The notes under the pieces: model-generated
The model's input: only the letters and a program-made list of their open reading frames with translations
What the model was told of the DNA's origin: nothing
Database searches by the model: none
Made by a program: the position numbers and the translations under genes
Shown: in pieces, positions 34,691-42,509 of the stretch
Numbering within the stretch: the first letter of the stretch is position 1
Layout of the letters: each line of letters opens with the position of its first letter
NCBI RefSeq assembly: GCF_900155685.1
Contig: NZ_LT732548.1
Location: 2,114,636 to 2,178,635, forward strand
Length of the DNA stretch: 64,000 nucleotides
DNA from: Paenibacillus bouchesdurhonensis
Lineage (GTDB): Bacteria > Bacillota > Bacilli > Paenibacillales > Paenibacillaceae
Direction of reading: 5' to 3'

Positions 34691-35380
34691 TTATTTATAT
34701 CCTTGCGGGGCCAATTGCATGTTGTTCCCTTGCTGTTTATTTTGGCGCGATTTGGATTTGTAGGTGTTACTTTCAGTGGAAGGCTGGCGCCCTGACCCTG
34801 GTTTGCGTCCTTGGATATCATTTTCGGTTCTAGGAACCGTATCTCTTGGCATTTGCGGCATGATCCGTCCGATAATGTCGGCTAACTCCGTCGCAAATCC
34901 GGATACGGGATGGCCTGCACGTATTTTATCGCCGATTTCGGCAATCCGGTTGTTCAGATCGATGTCAGCGGTAACGATAGCACCGGCGCCCTGTGGATCC
35001 TTCCGCAATGCCTCTGCTACGGTGTACTTAATATTGCCGACACGAGCTCTTTCCAGTTTGCCGTCTACATCAATGCCGACAACGGCAGTGTTGCCCATAA
35101 TGACGCAATGGGCGCCTTTAACGCCTGGCACTCGCATAACGAGCTGCTCCAGATGAGCCTGCTTCGTAAGCTGACCTTGGTTATTCGCGTTAGTTGCATT
35201 GTTCATCTTGTTGGCATTGTTGTTGGCATTATTAGCTATAGGCATTCCGTCATTTCGAATGCTTTGGGCCTGTGGGTTATTATTTTGTTGATTCTGGGGA
35301 GAGGGTGATGCCTTTTGTGAAGCTGTTCCACAGCCTGTAAGAAGAATAGCCGTCAATAACAAACACAGCCATATTCGCAT
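34691..35380 (-). CDS. ylaJ: YhcN/YlaJ family sporulation lipoprotein
   Basis: This 229-residue lipoprotein has the signal MRIWLCLLLTAILLTGCG with a lipobox cysteine. A low-complexity Asn/Gln/Met linker (about residues 25-75) precedes the YhcN/YlaJ domain (HLEQLVMRVPGVKGAHCVIMGNTAVVGIDVD). Members are found in spore membranes and affect germination in B. subtilis. AAAGGA lies nine bases before the ATG. It is divergent from the PIN-PhoH gene, as in the ylaJ-ylaK neighbourhood. Confidence 0.9.
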   Translation of the reverse strand: MRIWLCLLLTAILLTGCGTASQKASPSPQNQQNNNPQAQSIRNDGMPIANNANNNANKMNNATNANNQGQLTKQAHLEQLVMRVPGVKGAHCVIMGNTAVVGIDVDGKLERARVGNIKYTVAEALRKDPQGAGAIVTADIDLNNRIAEIGDKIRAGHPVSGFATELADIIGRIMPQMPRDTVPRTENDIQGRKPGSGRQPSTESNTYKSKSRQNKQQGNNMQLAPQGYK

Positions 35381-35490
35381 GTTAGATCGTCCTTTCGGGA
35401 ATAATGTCTGTCTTTACGGTTCCCGTCTTTGGGAAGAAATATGTATGTGAATATAAGAGGCTGCAAAGACAAGCGGTGGAGGGGATATCT

Positions 35491-36822
35491 GTGAAAAAAA
35501 TATTTGTATTGGATACGAATGTATTGCTGCACGATCCCAATGCGATTTTTGCCTTTGAAGAAAATGAGGTTGTCATTCCGGCCATTGTCTTGGAGGAAAT
35601 TGACTCTAAGAAGAGGAACGCTGACGAGCTTGGCCGAAATGCACGGGGAGTCTCCAGACTGCTTGATGGACTTCGCGAGACGGGCCATCTTCACGACGGA
35701 GTAAAGTTGAACAACGGCGGAACCGTGAAGGTGGAGCTGAATCACCGGAGCTTCGCCAAGGTACAGGAGATGTTCGGGGACATCTCCAATGACAATCGCA
35801 TTCTTGCTGTAGCCCTTAACTACCATCTTGAGGAAGTGGAGCTCGGCTCGCCGAGAACGGTCGTGCTCGTCAGCAAAGATGTCCTTGTCCGCATCAAGGC
35901 GGATGTTCTCGGTCTTACAGCCCAAGATTATCTCTCCGATCGTACGGCAGGCCTCAGCGAGCTGTACGCGGGACATTCCACCGTCAAAGTGCATCCTGCC
36001 GTTATTGATGAATATTATTCTTACCGTTCCCTGTCCGTCAAACCGTTGGGGTTAAGCTATCCCCTTTATCCTCATGAATTTGTCATCATGAAGGATGAGA
36101 TGGGGAGTGGGAAGTCGGCCCTGCTGAAGGTCAGTGAGGATCGCTTGAAGCTTGCGCCGCTATTTCTCAGCAACGAGCCCATCTGGGGGATCAGCGCACG
36201 CAATGCCCAGCAGCGAATGGCCCTTGAGCTGCTGTTAAACGACGAAATCCCGCTTGTAACTATTACAGGTAAAGCCGGAACCGGGAAAACCTTGCTTGCA
36301 CTGGCAGCCGGCTTACTGAAAGTAGAAGATGAGCATAAATATAAAAAGCTGTTGATTGCCCGTCCCGTCGTACCGATGGGCAAAGACATCGGATATTTGC
36401 CCGGGGAGAAGGAAGAGAAGCTCCGTCCGTGGATGCAGCCTATTTATGATAACCTGGAGTATTTATTTGATACGAAGAAATCAGGAGATATCGATAAAAT
36501 TCTCATGGGACTCGGCAGCATTCAAGTCGAGGCGCTCACTTACATTCGCGGCCGATCTATTCCGGGACAATTCATCATTGTCGATGAAGCCCAAAACCTG
36601 ACGCGCCATGAAGTTAAGACGATCGTTTCGCGCGTTGGAGAAGGTAGTAAAATCGTCCTGCTCGGAGACCCGGAACAAATCGATCATCCCTATTTGGATT
36701 CCGCGAGCAATGGATTGACTTATCTCGTTGAACGCTTCAAGGAACAAGGATTAAGCGGCCATATTACCTTGGAGAAAGGCGAACGCTCCAAGTTGGCTCA
36801 AGCTGCTGCTGATCTGCTGTAA
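35491..36822 (+). CDS. ylaK: PIN domain-PhoH ATPase fusion (YlaK/PhoH2 type)
   Basis: This 443-residue protein joins an N-terminal PIN ribonuclease-like domain (KKIFVLDTNVLLHDPNAIF with acidic residues; IVLEEIDSKKR) to a PhoH ATPase domain. The latter has Walker A ITGKAGTGKTLLALAAG and Walker B QFIIVDEAQNLTRHE. PhoH2 proteins studied elsewhere are RNA helicase/RNases. GTG 35491 lies nine bases after GTGGAGGGG, and the in-frame ATG at 35404 would add 29 unconserved residues. Length equals that recalled for B. subtilis YlaK. Confidence 0.92.
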   Translation: MKKIFVLDTNVLLHDPNAIFAFEENEVVIPAIVLEEIDSKKRNADELGRNARGVSRLLDGLRETGHLHDGVKLNNGGTVKVELNHRSFAKVQEMFGDISNDNRILAVALNYHLEEVELGSPRTVVLVSKDVLVRIKADVLGLTAQDYLSDRTAGLSELYAGHSTVKVHPAVIDEYYSYRSLSVKPLGLSYPLYPHEFVIMKDEMGSGKSALLKVSEDRLKLAPLFLSNEPIWGISARNAQQRMALELLLNDEIPLVTITGKAGTGKTLLALAAGLLKVEDEHKYKKLLIARPVVPMGKDIGYLPGEKEEKLRPWMQPIYDNLEYLFDTKKSGDIDKILMGLGSIQVEALTYIRGRSIPGQFIIVDEAQNLTRHEVKTIVSRVGEGSKIVLLGDPEQIDHPYLDSASNGLTYLVERFKEQGLSGHITLEKGERSKLAQAAADLL

Positions 36823-36859
36823 CGATGGCTCGAAAATTGTGAATAAGTATCCTATTAAG

Positions 36860-36885
36860 CCGCCGGACTTAGTTCGGCGGTTTTT
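36860..36885 (+). terminator. Intrinsic terminator after ylaK
   Basis: CCGCCGGAC pairs with GTTCGGCGG over a TTA loop, followed by five T residues. Confidence 0.9.
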
Positions 36886-36982
36886 GCCATGTTTTGTAGG
36901 GGACAAAGTACGAGGTAATTTGTTACAATAAGGTTTGATCGAATGTCGGCTGAAGATTGGAACGCGGAGAGGAAGAACAGTT

Positions 36983-38254
36983 GTGAAGCGTAGAAATCAT
37001 TGGGTACTTTTTGCTATCCTTTTACTTGCTTTGATTAACTTGTCTCCAAGTAAGCAATCGACCCTTATTCGCAATGAGGAAGGTACTATTCCAGAGCCCG
37101 TAGCACTTCCGAATCCTAAAGAAGTGCAAGAGCCGGGCCGTTTCCGTGTTGCTGTTCAAATGAATGAAGGGGAATTTCTGAGATTGCAGCAAATGAACTA
37201 TGAATATATGAATCAATCTGCGGATCAGGTGGAATTAGTCAATATTTCTTCTGGTGAATCGTATCTGACTTTGCAGCAGCAGTTTGAGCTGGGTGAATCT
37301 CCGGATGTTCTGCTGCTGGATAATGATTGGATTCGCAAATTTGCATCCAGCGGTTATCTGATGCCTGCTGAACGCTATTATTCGAGTCCCTTGTCAGGAG
37401 AGGTGCTGGGCGCTTCGTTGGCCCAGAATGAATGGAACGGATACATCTGGGGAGTTCCCTTTGATACTGATCCTTATGTATTCGCATACAATCCTGACTT
37501 GATCAAGGAATTGGGGCTAGAGCAGCCCCCGAAATCAGCCGATGATTGGGACAGGATCTTATCTGCGTTCAAGAAACAAAGCCGGATATCAAATCTGCTT
37601 GCTGCGGATCTAAGCGAGCCTTATGCCGCTCTGTCGTTATTATGGCAGTTTGGCGGGAATACGGCGACAGGCAGTCCATCCATTTTTGAAATCACGGAAG
37701 GAATGCAACGCGGAATACGGCTTTTGGAGGAAATACGGCCTTATTTGCTTCGTTATCATGTGGAAGCAAAGCCTTCTCCAAGCATTTGGAAGCGAATGTA
37801 CGACGGCGAGGTTGCGATCTGCCTTACGCGTGCGTCTGAAATCAGAAACGGACAGCATCCTAGAATGGAGGCATTTATCCCGGAACCGGGGAATACAGGC
37901 AAAGCGATGTGGAGCTATGGGCGCAGCTTCGTAGTGTCCGCTAAGAGCAGCAACGCTGAGGCAGCTGGCACGTGGATTGAGGAAATGACCACTGCCGGCA
38001 AGCAGCGCGAGTGGCATGAAATTACGGGACATATGCCTGTATTAAAATCACTTTATTTTGACTTCGAAAGGAATAAAATCCCAGCTTGGGTTCCGGCATC
38101 GCTCGTGGGCAGCAAGTCGGACGCTCTGCCTATAAGCAACATGCTTCCCGAACAAATGGAGCAATTTGCCCGTCAATCCATGGATTTTATGAATGGTCAT
38201 ATCGGTTCGGAGCAGTATATCAAAGAAATATCGAAAATCGGCGACACAAAATAA
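36983..38254 (+). CDS. Extracellular solute-binding protein (family 1 type), orphan
   Basis: This 423-residue protein is similar to sugar-type ABC transporter binding proteins, with blocks YLTLQQQFELGESPDVLLLDNDW, GVPFDTDPYVFAYNPDLIKELGL and PKSADDWDRILSAFK. Its N-terminus is a hydrophobic anchor (HWVLFAILLLALINLSPSKQ) without a lipobox cysteine. No permease or ATPase gene is next to it. It might serve a distant transporter or act as a sensor protein. The start is GTG 36983 after GAGAGGA. Ligand unknown. Confidence 0.83.
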   Translation: MKRRNHWVLFAILLLALINLSPSKQSTLIRNEEGTIPEPVALPNPKEVQEPGRFRVAVQMNEGEFLRLQQMNYEYMNQSADQVELVNISSGESYLTLQQQFELGESPDVLLLDNDWIRKFASSGYLMPAERYYSSPLSGEVLGASLAQNEWNGYIWGVPFDTDPYVFAYNPDLIKELGLEQPPKSADDWDRILSAFKKQSRISNLLAADLSEPYAALSLLWQFGGNTATGSPSIFEITEGMQRGIRLLEEIRPYLLRYHVEAKPSPSIWKRMYDGEVAICLTRASEIRNGQHPRMEAFIPEPGNTGKAMWSYGRSFVVSAKSSNAEAAGTWIEEMTTAGKQREWHEITGHMPVLKSLYFDFERNKIPAWVPASLVGSKSDALPISNMLPEQMEQFARQSMDFMNGHIGSEQYIKEISKIGDTK

Positions 38255-38275
38255 CATCATAAGCAAAGAAGCCCT

Positions 38276-39367
38276 CTAGAGAGAGAGCTTCAGCTTTACC
38301 GTCAAGGTTCCCTTCTGAATGACCGCCTCATCGGCTTTCACGAAGGGAACTATTTTTTGTGGATAAAATCCGAGGTCAAAATCGTTCTGCAGCTCCATGC
38401 GCGTTGTATCGGGTAACTCCAAGCCGTTAAACACGAGTTGATCCACATGGAAAACAATGGAGTTCTGAGGTTCGTTCTCTACGGTATAATGACCTTCTAC
38501 CCGAAGATTAAGACCTTCCCGGCTCCCTGTAGCAACGATTTTCTCTTCTTCGAAAATGAAAGCCATATTGCTGAGCAGGGCATTTTTGCTGTGCAGAAAA
38601 GCATTCAGATCTTCCTCGCGAATCACGAGCACGTACCCTCCGTTGTCGGAGACTAGGCTGTCCTGATGATCCTTCAGAAAGTCTTGGAAATCCATCATGG
38701 CAGAAGCGAGGGCGCGGAAGTAGCGGCGCACTTCATGTAACCCGACATTTTCCCAATAGGTTGTCAATTCCTCAATCATAGCTTGCAAATGCTCTGGGTC
38801 GGTGCTGCTTCCGAGCTTTCCGTCCACACTTCGCTGCAGCTCAACGACCCGCTCACGCTGCATCAATAAGTTGGTTTTCATTTGCGCAAGCTCGCTTGCC
38901 AGCGCCGACAGCTGTTTCCTCGATTTATTCAGCTTGGCAAGATCTTTCTTGTATGCCGCTAGGACGTCGCGATCTCTTTCCATGATTAACTCGTAATAGT
39001 CCAAAACCTTAAAGAAGTCCTTCCAGCTGTTTACCGATAACAAAGCTGTAAGCAAGTCCTCGCGTTCCCCCATATAGTAGGCTCTGAGCCGGGCGCCAGC
39101 GCGTTCCTGGCTGTTAAGCATTTGTCCTTCTGTCTTGCCTAGCTCCCGGTTCAGGGGAAGCATGGAGCGCTCGGCATCTTGCTGTTTACTTTCGATCCGA
39201 GCGATTTCTCTGTCGATTTCTACGATGGACAAGCTCTTCTCCAAAATTTCCTGCTCCTCTTCTGAGAGCGGAAATGCATTAGCCGAAGGAATAGGAAAGA
39301 TCGATGCCATGAATAAGGCCGCAATTAGTGCGCAAGAGGAGCAGAAGGATTTGATACGTCTGTTCAA
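38276..39367 (-). CDS. Secreted coiled-coil protein of unknown function
   Basis: This 363-residue protein has a signal peptide (KSFCSSCALIAALFMASIFPIPSANA) and a long coiled coil at about residues 35-190. The coil resembles the N-terminal halves of PcsB- or CwlO-type peptidoglycan-hydrolase partners, but no hydrolase domain follows. The last 150 residues form a separate, probably beta-rich domain I do not recognise. The start was set at TTG 39367, preceded by AAGGAGAGGAA. It converges on the solute-binding protein gene. Confidence 0.8.
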   Translation of the reverse strand: MNRRIKSFCSSCALIAALFMASIFPIPSANAFPLSEEEQEILEKSLSIVEIDREIARIESKQQDAERSMLPLNRELGKTEGQMLNSQERAGARLRAYYMGEREDLLTALLSVNSWKDFFKVLDYYELIMERDRDVLAAYKKDLAKLNKSRKQLSALASELAQMKTNLLMQRERVVELQRSVDGKLGSSTDPEHLQAMIEELTTYWENVGLHEVRRYFRALASAMMDFQDFLKDHQDSLVSDNGGYVLVIREEDLNAFLHSKNALLSNMAFIFEEEKIVATGSREGLNLRVEGHYTVENEPQNSIVFHVDQLVFNGLELPDTTRMELQNDFDLGFYPQKIVPFVKADEAVIQKGTLTVKLKLSL

Positions 39368-39514
39368 GAGCGTTCCTCTCCTTGGGTTGAATCTATATAT
39401 ACATATGATAACAGTAAATGAAATAGTCTTCACGAAAAAGGGCGCTCCGGCCTTAGCCGAATCGCCCTTGAATGAAAGAGTGAGTTGGGTATACTCGTCC
39501 TTCACGCTTATAGA

Positions 39515-39751
39515 TTAGAGAGGCAATCCCATCTGGAAGATCGTCCAGTAACTGAAGCCCGTGAAGGCCACAATCATATATCCCCAGAAAAGCAGGATAT
39601 ACGTTCTCTCCGTAAATTTTAAGTAACCGAAGATGACGAAAAAAGCCGTTTGCAGGAAAAATAGCAGGGCCATTTCAATATGGTTACCAGCGAAAGCCAT
39701 AAGTCCAATGGTTAACGTGAAGAAGCCCAGGACGCGGTACATGCGTGCCAC
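39515..39751 (-). CDS. DUF2626 family membrane protein
   Basis: This 78-residue protein has two or three membrane helices and matches the compact DUF2626 family (YqgY-like), opening ARMYRVLGFFTLTIGLMAFAG. GTG 39751 is the start, eight bases after AAAGGGGGA. No function is known. The next minus-strand gene (coiled-coil protein) starts 147 bp downstream. Confidence 0.82.
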   Translation of the reverse strand: MARMYRVLGFFTLTIGLMAFAGNHIEMALLFFLQTAFFVIFGYLKFTERTYILLFWGYMIVAFTGFSYWTIFQMGLPL

Positions 39752-40096
39752 AAATAAGTCCCCCTTTCGTATGTATCGGCGACATCCAATTTTCTATACC
39801 TCATTATACCCGTAACCCTAACAACTGTAAACGAAAAGTCATTAAAGTTTAACTGTTTAATCTTGATAAGTGATTAATGTTATGGATTGTAATTTGTTAA
39901 GGCGGAGAATTTTCCGCTTTTTCTCTAATGAGGTATGACAGCCCTTTATTTTGGATATACAAAATAGTATCAAATAGATTCTATGAACTCTATGAGAGGC
40001 ATAGGATGGAGTAAGAAGCTTTTTTACCGATACACCGGCCCGGAATCGTGCCCGGAAGACGGTTATATTAGGATGTCGTTAGGAGGTTTTTATAGC
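39752..40096. other. Intergenic region with an isolated hairpin
   Basis: This gap of 345 bp separates divergent DUF2626 and RsfA-like genes. A short rightward hairpin, GCGGA/TCCGC with five T residues (39902-39922), looks like a weak terminator although no rightward gene precedes it. AT-rich DNA on both sides should hold both promoters. An in-frame upstream extension of the next gene (from 39983) is not supported. Confidence 0.5.
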
Positions 40097-40750
40097 ATGA
40101 CAGCTGTGAGACAAGATGCATGGAGCGCAGAGGATGATTTGATACTGGCTGAGGTAACCCTGCGCCATATCCGCGAAGGCAGTACCCAACTGACTGCATT
40201 TGAAGAGGTGGGAGAACGGATCGGGAGAACGGCAGCGGCTTGCGGTTTCCGCTGGAACAGCTGCGTTCGCAAAAAGTATGAAGCGGCTATTGGCATCGCC
40301 AAAGCGCAACGGCAGAAACGGAACTATATGAAAAAGCAAGGTTCGATCACGAACCATTCTTCGATCGCCTCCTTGGCCTCTGTAGATCTGGAAGAAGGAC
40401 TCTATAAAAGTGAAGGGGTTACAGAAGAAACGATTTCTATCGATGCGGTGATCCGTTTTTTACGGGGGTGGAAGAACACGGTTCAGGAAACGAGCAGATA
40501 TGTGAAGCAGCTAGAGAAAGAGCTTCGCGAGAAAGATGAGGAACTGGTCATACTGCGCGAGGAGAAGAACCGTCTATCCAATCAAGTCAATGAAGTGCAG
40601 ACGGATTACCGTGTCGTAAACGACGATTATAAAGCGCTGATTCAAATTATGGATCGGGCACGTCGGCTTGCTTTCCTCAATGAAGAGGACGAAGAGCAGA
40701 AGACAAGATTCAAGATGGATGCGAACGGCAATCTGGAGCGAATTGAATAG
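40097..40750 (+). CDS. RsfA/GerR-family transcriptional regulator (sporulation)
   Basis: This 217-residue protein has an N-terminal Myb-like DNA-binding domain ([42 protein letters not shown]) and a coiled coil at about residues 135-185. It matches the RsfA family of prespore or mother-cell regulators. Its position before panE and DUF3397 equals that of ylbO (gerR) in B. subtilis, so GerR orthology is more likely than RsfA. TAGGAGGT lies about ten bases before ATG 40097. Targets unknown here. Confidence 0.88.
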   Translation: MTAVRQDAWSAEDDLILAEVTLRHIREGSTQLTAFEEVGERIGRTAAACGFRWNSCVRKKYEAAIGIAKAQRQKRNYMKKQGSITNHSSIASLASVDLEEGLYKSEGVTEETISIDAVIRFLRGWKNTVQETSRYVKQLEKELREKDEELVILREEKNRLSNQVNEVQTDYRVVNDDYKALIQIMDRARRLAFLNEEDEEQKTRFKMDANGNLERIE

Positions 40751-40768
40751 TCGATTTTGTGTTTAGTG

Positions 40769-40800
40769 AAATTCCGGCATACTCATGCCGGAATTTCTTT
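40769..40800 (+). terminator. Intrinsic terminator after the RsfA-like gene
   Basis: AAATTCCGGCAT pairs perfectly with ATGCCGGAATTT over a 4-nt loop, followed by CTTT. Most T residues are in the stem, so efficiency is uncertain. Confidence 0.75.
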
Positions 40801-40861
40801 GTGTTATGAAGGCAAGGTTTGGTATAAAGGAATTAACAGAAATGCGAAAAGGGTGGACGAA

Positions 40862-41824
40862 ATGAAATTCGACATGATTGGAGCCGGGGCGCTGGGTTTG
40901 TTATTCGGCGGCAAGTTCGCAGCTTCCGGACAGGAGGTGCGTTTTTGGACGAGAACGCATGAACAGGCCGCACTGCTGGTAAAAGAGGGAATTATGCTTC
41001 AGGAAGGTGAAGGCTGTTCTCCCGTGAGGATTAGCGACCTGACAGTCTACTCGCTTCAGGAGGGCGCTTCCCGAATAGAAGCTGAAGCTCATACGCCTGC
41101 CGATTGGATTATGTTGGCGACGAAGCAGCGGCATATCGATAACGAATTAGCTAAAGCGCTAGAGCCATTAGTAGGGCAGGACACAAAAATCCTTTGTTTT
41201 CAAAATGGAATTGGGCATGCGGAGTTTTTGAGCCAGGTATTTCCTGAGACGCCCATCTATGCCGTTATTACGACTGAAGGAGCGAAACGGATCGATTCGT
41301 ACCAAGTCATACGTTCCGGAAAGGGACTTACCTCGATCGGTCAAGTAAAAAGCGGTGGAAGCAGAAAGAGTTTATCCTTAAAAAATGCAGTGGAAAAATT
41401 AATTGATACCTTTGAGACGGCAGGATTTTGCGCTCTTCTGTCGAAAGACATCGATAGGGAAATTTATAGGAAATTATTGATTAATTCAGTGATTAATCCG
41501 CTAACCGCCATATGGCGTATTTCCAATGGAGAGCTGTTGGAGACGGAGGAACGGAGAACGCTGCTGCAGCAGCTATGCCAAGAAGCCGCTGCAATTTATT
41601 CGGCGAGAAATATCCCTTTTGAGGGAGATGCCTACGACGTCGTTGCGGAAGTATGCCGCTCAACGGCGAGCAACATGTCTTCGATGCTGAAGGATGTTCT
41701 GCAAGGTGTACCGACGGAAATTGATTATATTAACGGTCGTCTTGTCGAAATGGCCAAGTTATCCGGCGTGTCAGTTCCCGGTCACGAAATGATGTGGCGG
41801 CTCGTTCGCGGATTGCAAACGTGA
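40862..41824 (+). CDS. panE: 2-dehydropantoate 2-reductase
   Basis: This 320-residue NADPH enzyme reduces ketopantoate in pantothenate and CoA synthesis. The Rossmann motif is DMIGAGALGLLFGGKFAASG. The catalytic lysine lies in IYRKLLINSVINPLTAI, and the C-terminal SSMLKDVLQGVPTEIDYINGRL is the substrate-binding block. ATG 40862 gives the family start; the upstream in-frame extension overlaps the terminator. It follows the ylbO-type regulator, as in B. subtilis. Confidence 0.92.
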   Translation: MKFDMIGAGALGLLFGGKFAASGQEVRFWTRTHEQAALLVKEGIMLQEGEGCSPVRISDLTVYSLQEGASRIEAEAHTPADWIMLATKQRHIDNELAKALEPLVGQDTKILCFQNGIGHAEFLSQVFPETPIYAVITTEGAKRIDSYQVIRSGKGLTSIGQVKSGGSRKSLSLKNAVEKLIDTFETAGFCALLSKDIDREIYRKLLINSVINPLTAIWRISNGELLETEERRTLLQQLCQEAAAIYSARNIPFEGDAYDVVAEVCRSTASNMSSMLKDVLQGVPTEIDYINGRLVEMAKLSGVSVPGHEMMWRLVRGLQT

Positions 41825-41889
41825 AATACCGAATTATGGGATTGGAATGCGGAAGTTAATTGATTTGAATATTTGCAGGAGGTGGAACC

Positions 41890-42273
41890 ATGAGTCTGCT
41901 AAGTGACACATTAACCGTTCTCGCTATTGTACCCATCATTCCTTTTTCTCTCGTCTATATTATTCATTATTATTTGAAAAGAGATAAAAAAGCGGCTCTG
42001 CTTCTCGCGATGGATGTAACGACGCTATTTCTAATCCTGGCTGCAGCAGCCCTGTTTAATATTGTATTCAAATCCGGCTTCGGTCTTTATTTGATCGTTC
42101 TCATTCTGCTTATCGCCGGCGGATTGATCGGCGGAGCCCAGAATCGCCTGAAAGGGAAAGTGGATGTCAGGCGTCTGCTTCGCGCGGTTTGGAGGCTTGC
42201 ATTCGCCGGAACGGGCGTTGCGTACATTCTTTTATTTTTGATCAGCTTTATTACATATATTTCGGCAGCTTGA
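41890..42273 (+). CDS. DUF3397 family membrane protein
   Basis: This 127-residue protein has four membrane helices and matches DUF3397 (YllA of B. subtilis), which likewise sits between panE and the bshC-mraZ region. AGGAGGTGG precedes the ATG. The function is unknown. In B. subtilis bshC follows directly, whereas here 6 kb of opp genes intervene. Confidence 0.83.
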   Translation: MSLLSDTLTVLAIVPIIPFSLVYIIHYYLKRDKKAALLLAMDVTTLFLILAAAALFNIVFKSGFGLYLIVLILLIAGGLIGGAQNRLKGKVDVRRLLRAVWRLAFAGTGVAYILLFLISFITYISAA

Positions 42274-42293
42274 ACCAATATAATGAAATAATG

Positions 42294-42330
42294 AGTGTGA
42301 GAAAATATTTTCACAACTTGCACACTTTTT
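42294..42330 (+). terminator. Possible terminator / dyad after the DUF3397 gene
   Basis: AGTGTG (42294-42299) can pair with CACACT (42321-42326) followed by TTTT. An alternative is a 20-bp dyad TGTGA...TCACA (42296-42315, eight of ten pairs), which looks like an operator. The two readings cannot be separated by eye. Confidence 0.4.
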
Positions 42331-42438
42331 CCGTTCAAAATTGGGGCATATGATGAAGCCAATATTGTTAAAAGGACTATTTTGTTAAGAAAAAGCAAAG
42401 GATTTTATTGACAATAGTTCAATTTTTGAAATTATGTA

Positions 42439-42467
42439 TTGGTTTTTTTGACCGCTGGTTGTATAAT
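42439..42467 (+). promoter_or_regulatory. Sigma-A promoter of the opp operon
   Basis: TTGGTT (42439-42444) and perfect TATAAT (42462-42467) have a 17-bp spacer. The start near 42474 precedes an AAGGGGGA ribosome site of oppA. Confidence 0.7.
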
Positions 42468-42509
42468 CTAAAAACATATACCACAAATTTTTAAGGGGGA
42501 TATTGCTAG

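Noticed and set aside
42296..42315. Canonical Rex or Fnr operator
   Set aside because: The half-sites are separated by 10 bp instead of the 4 or 6 bp required, so it was kept only as an unassigned dyad.
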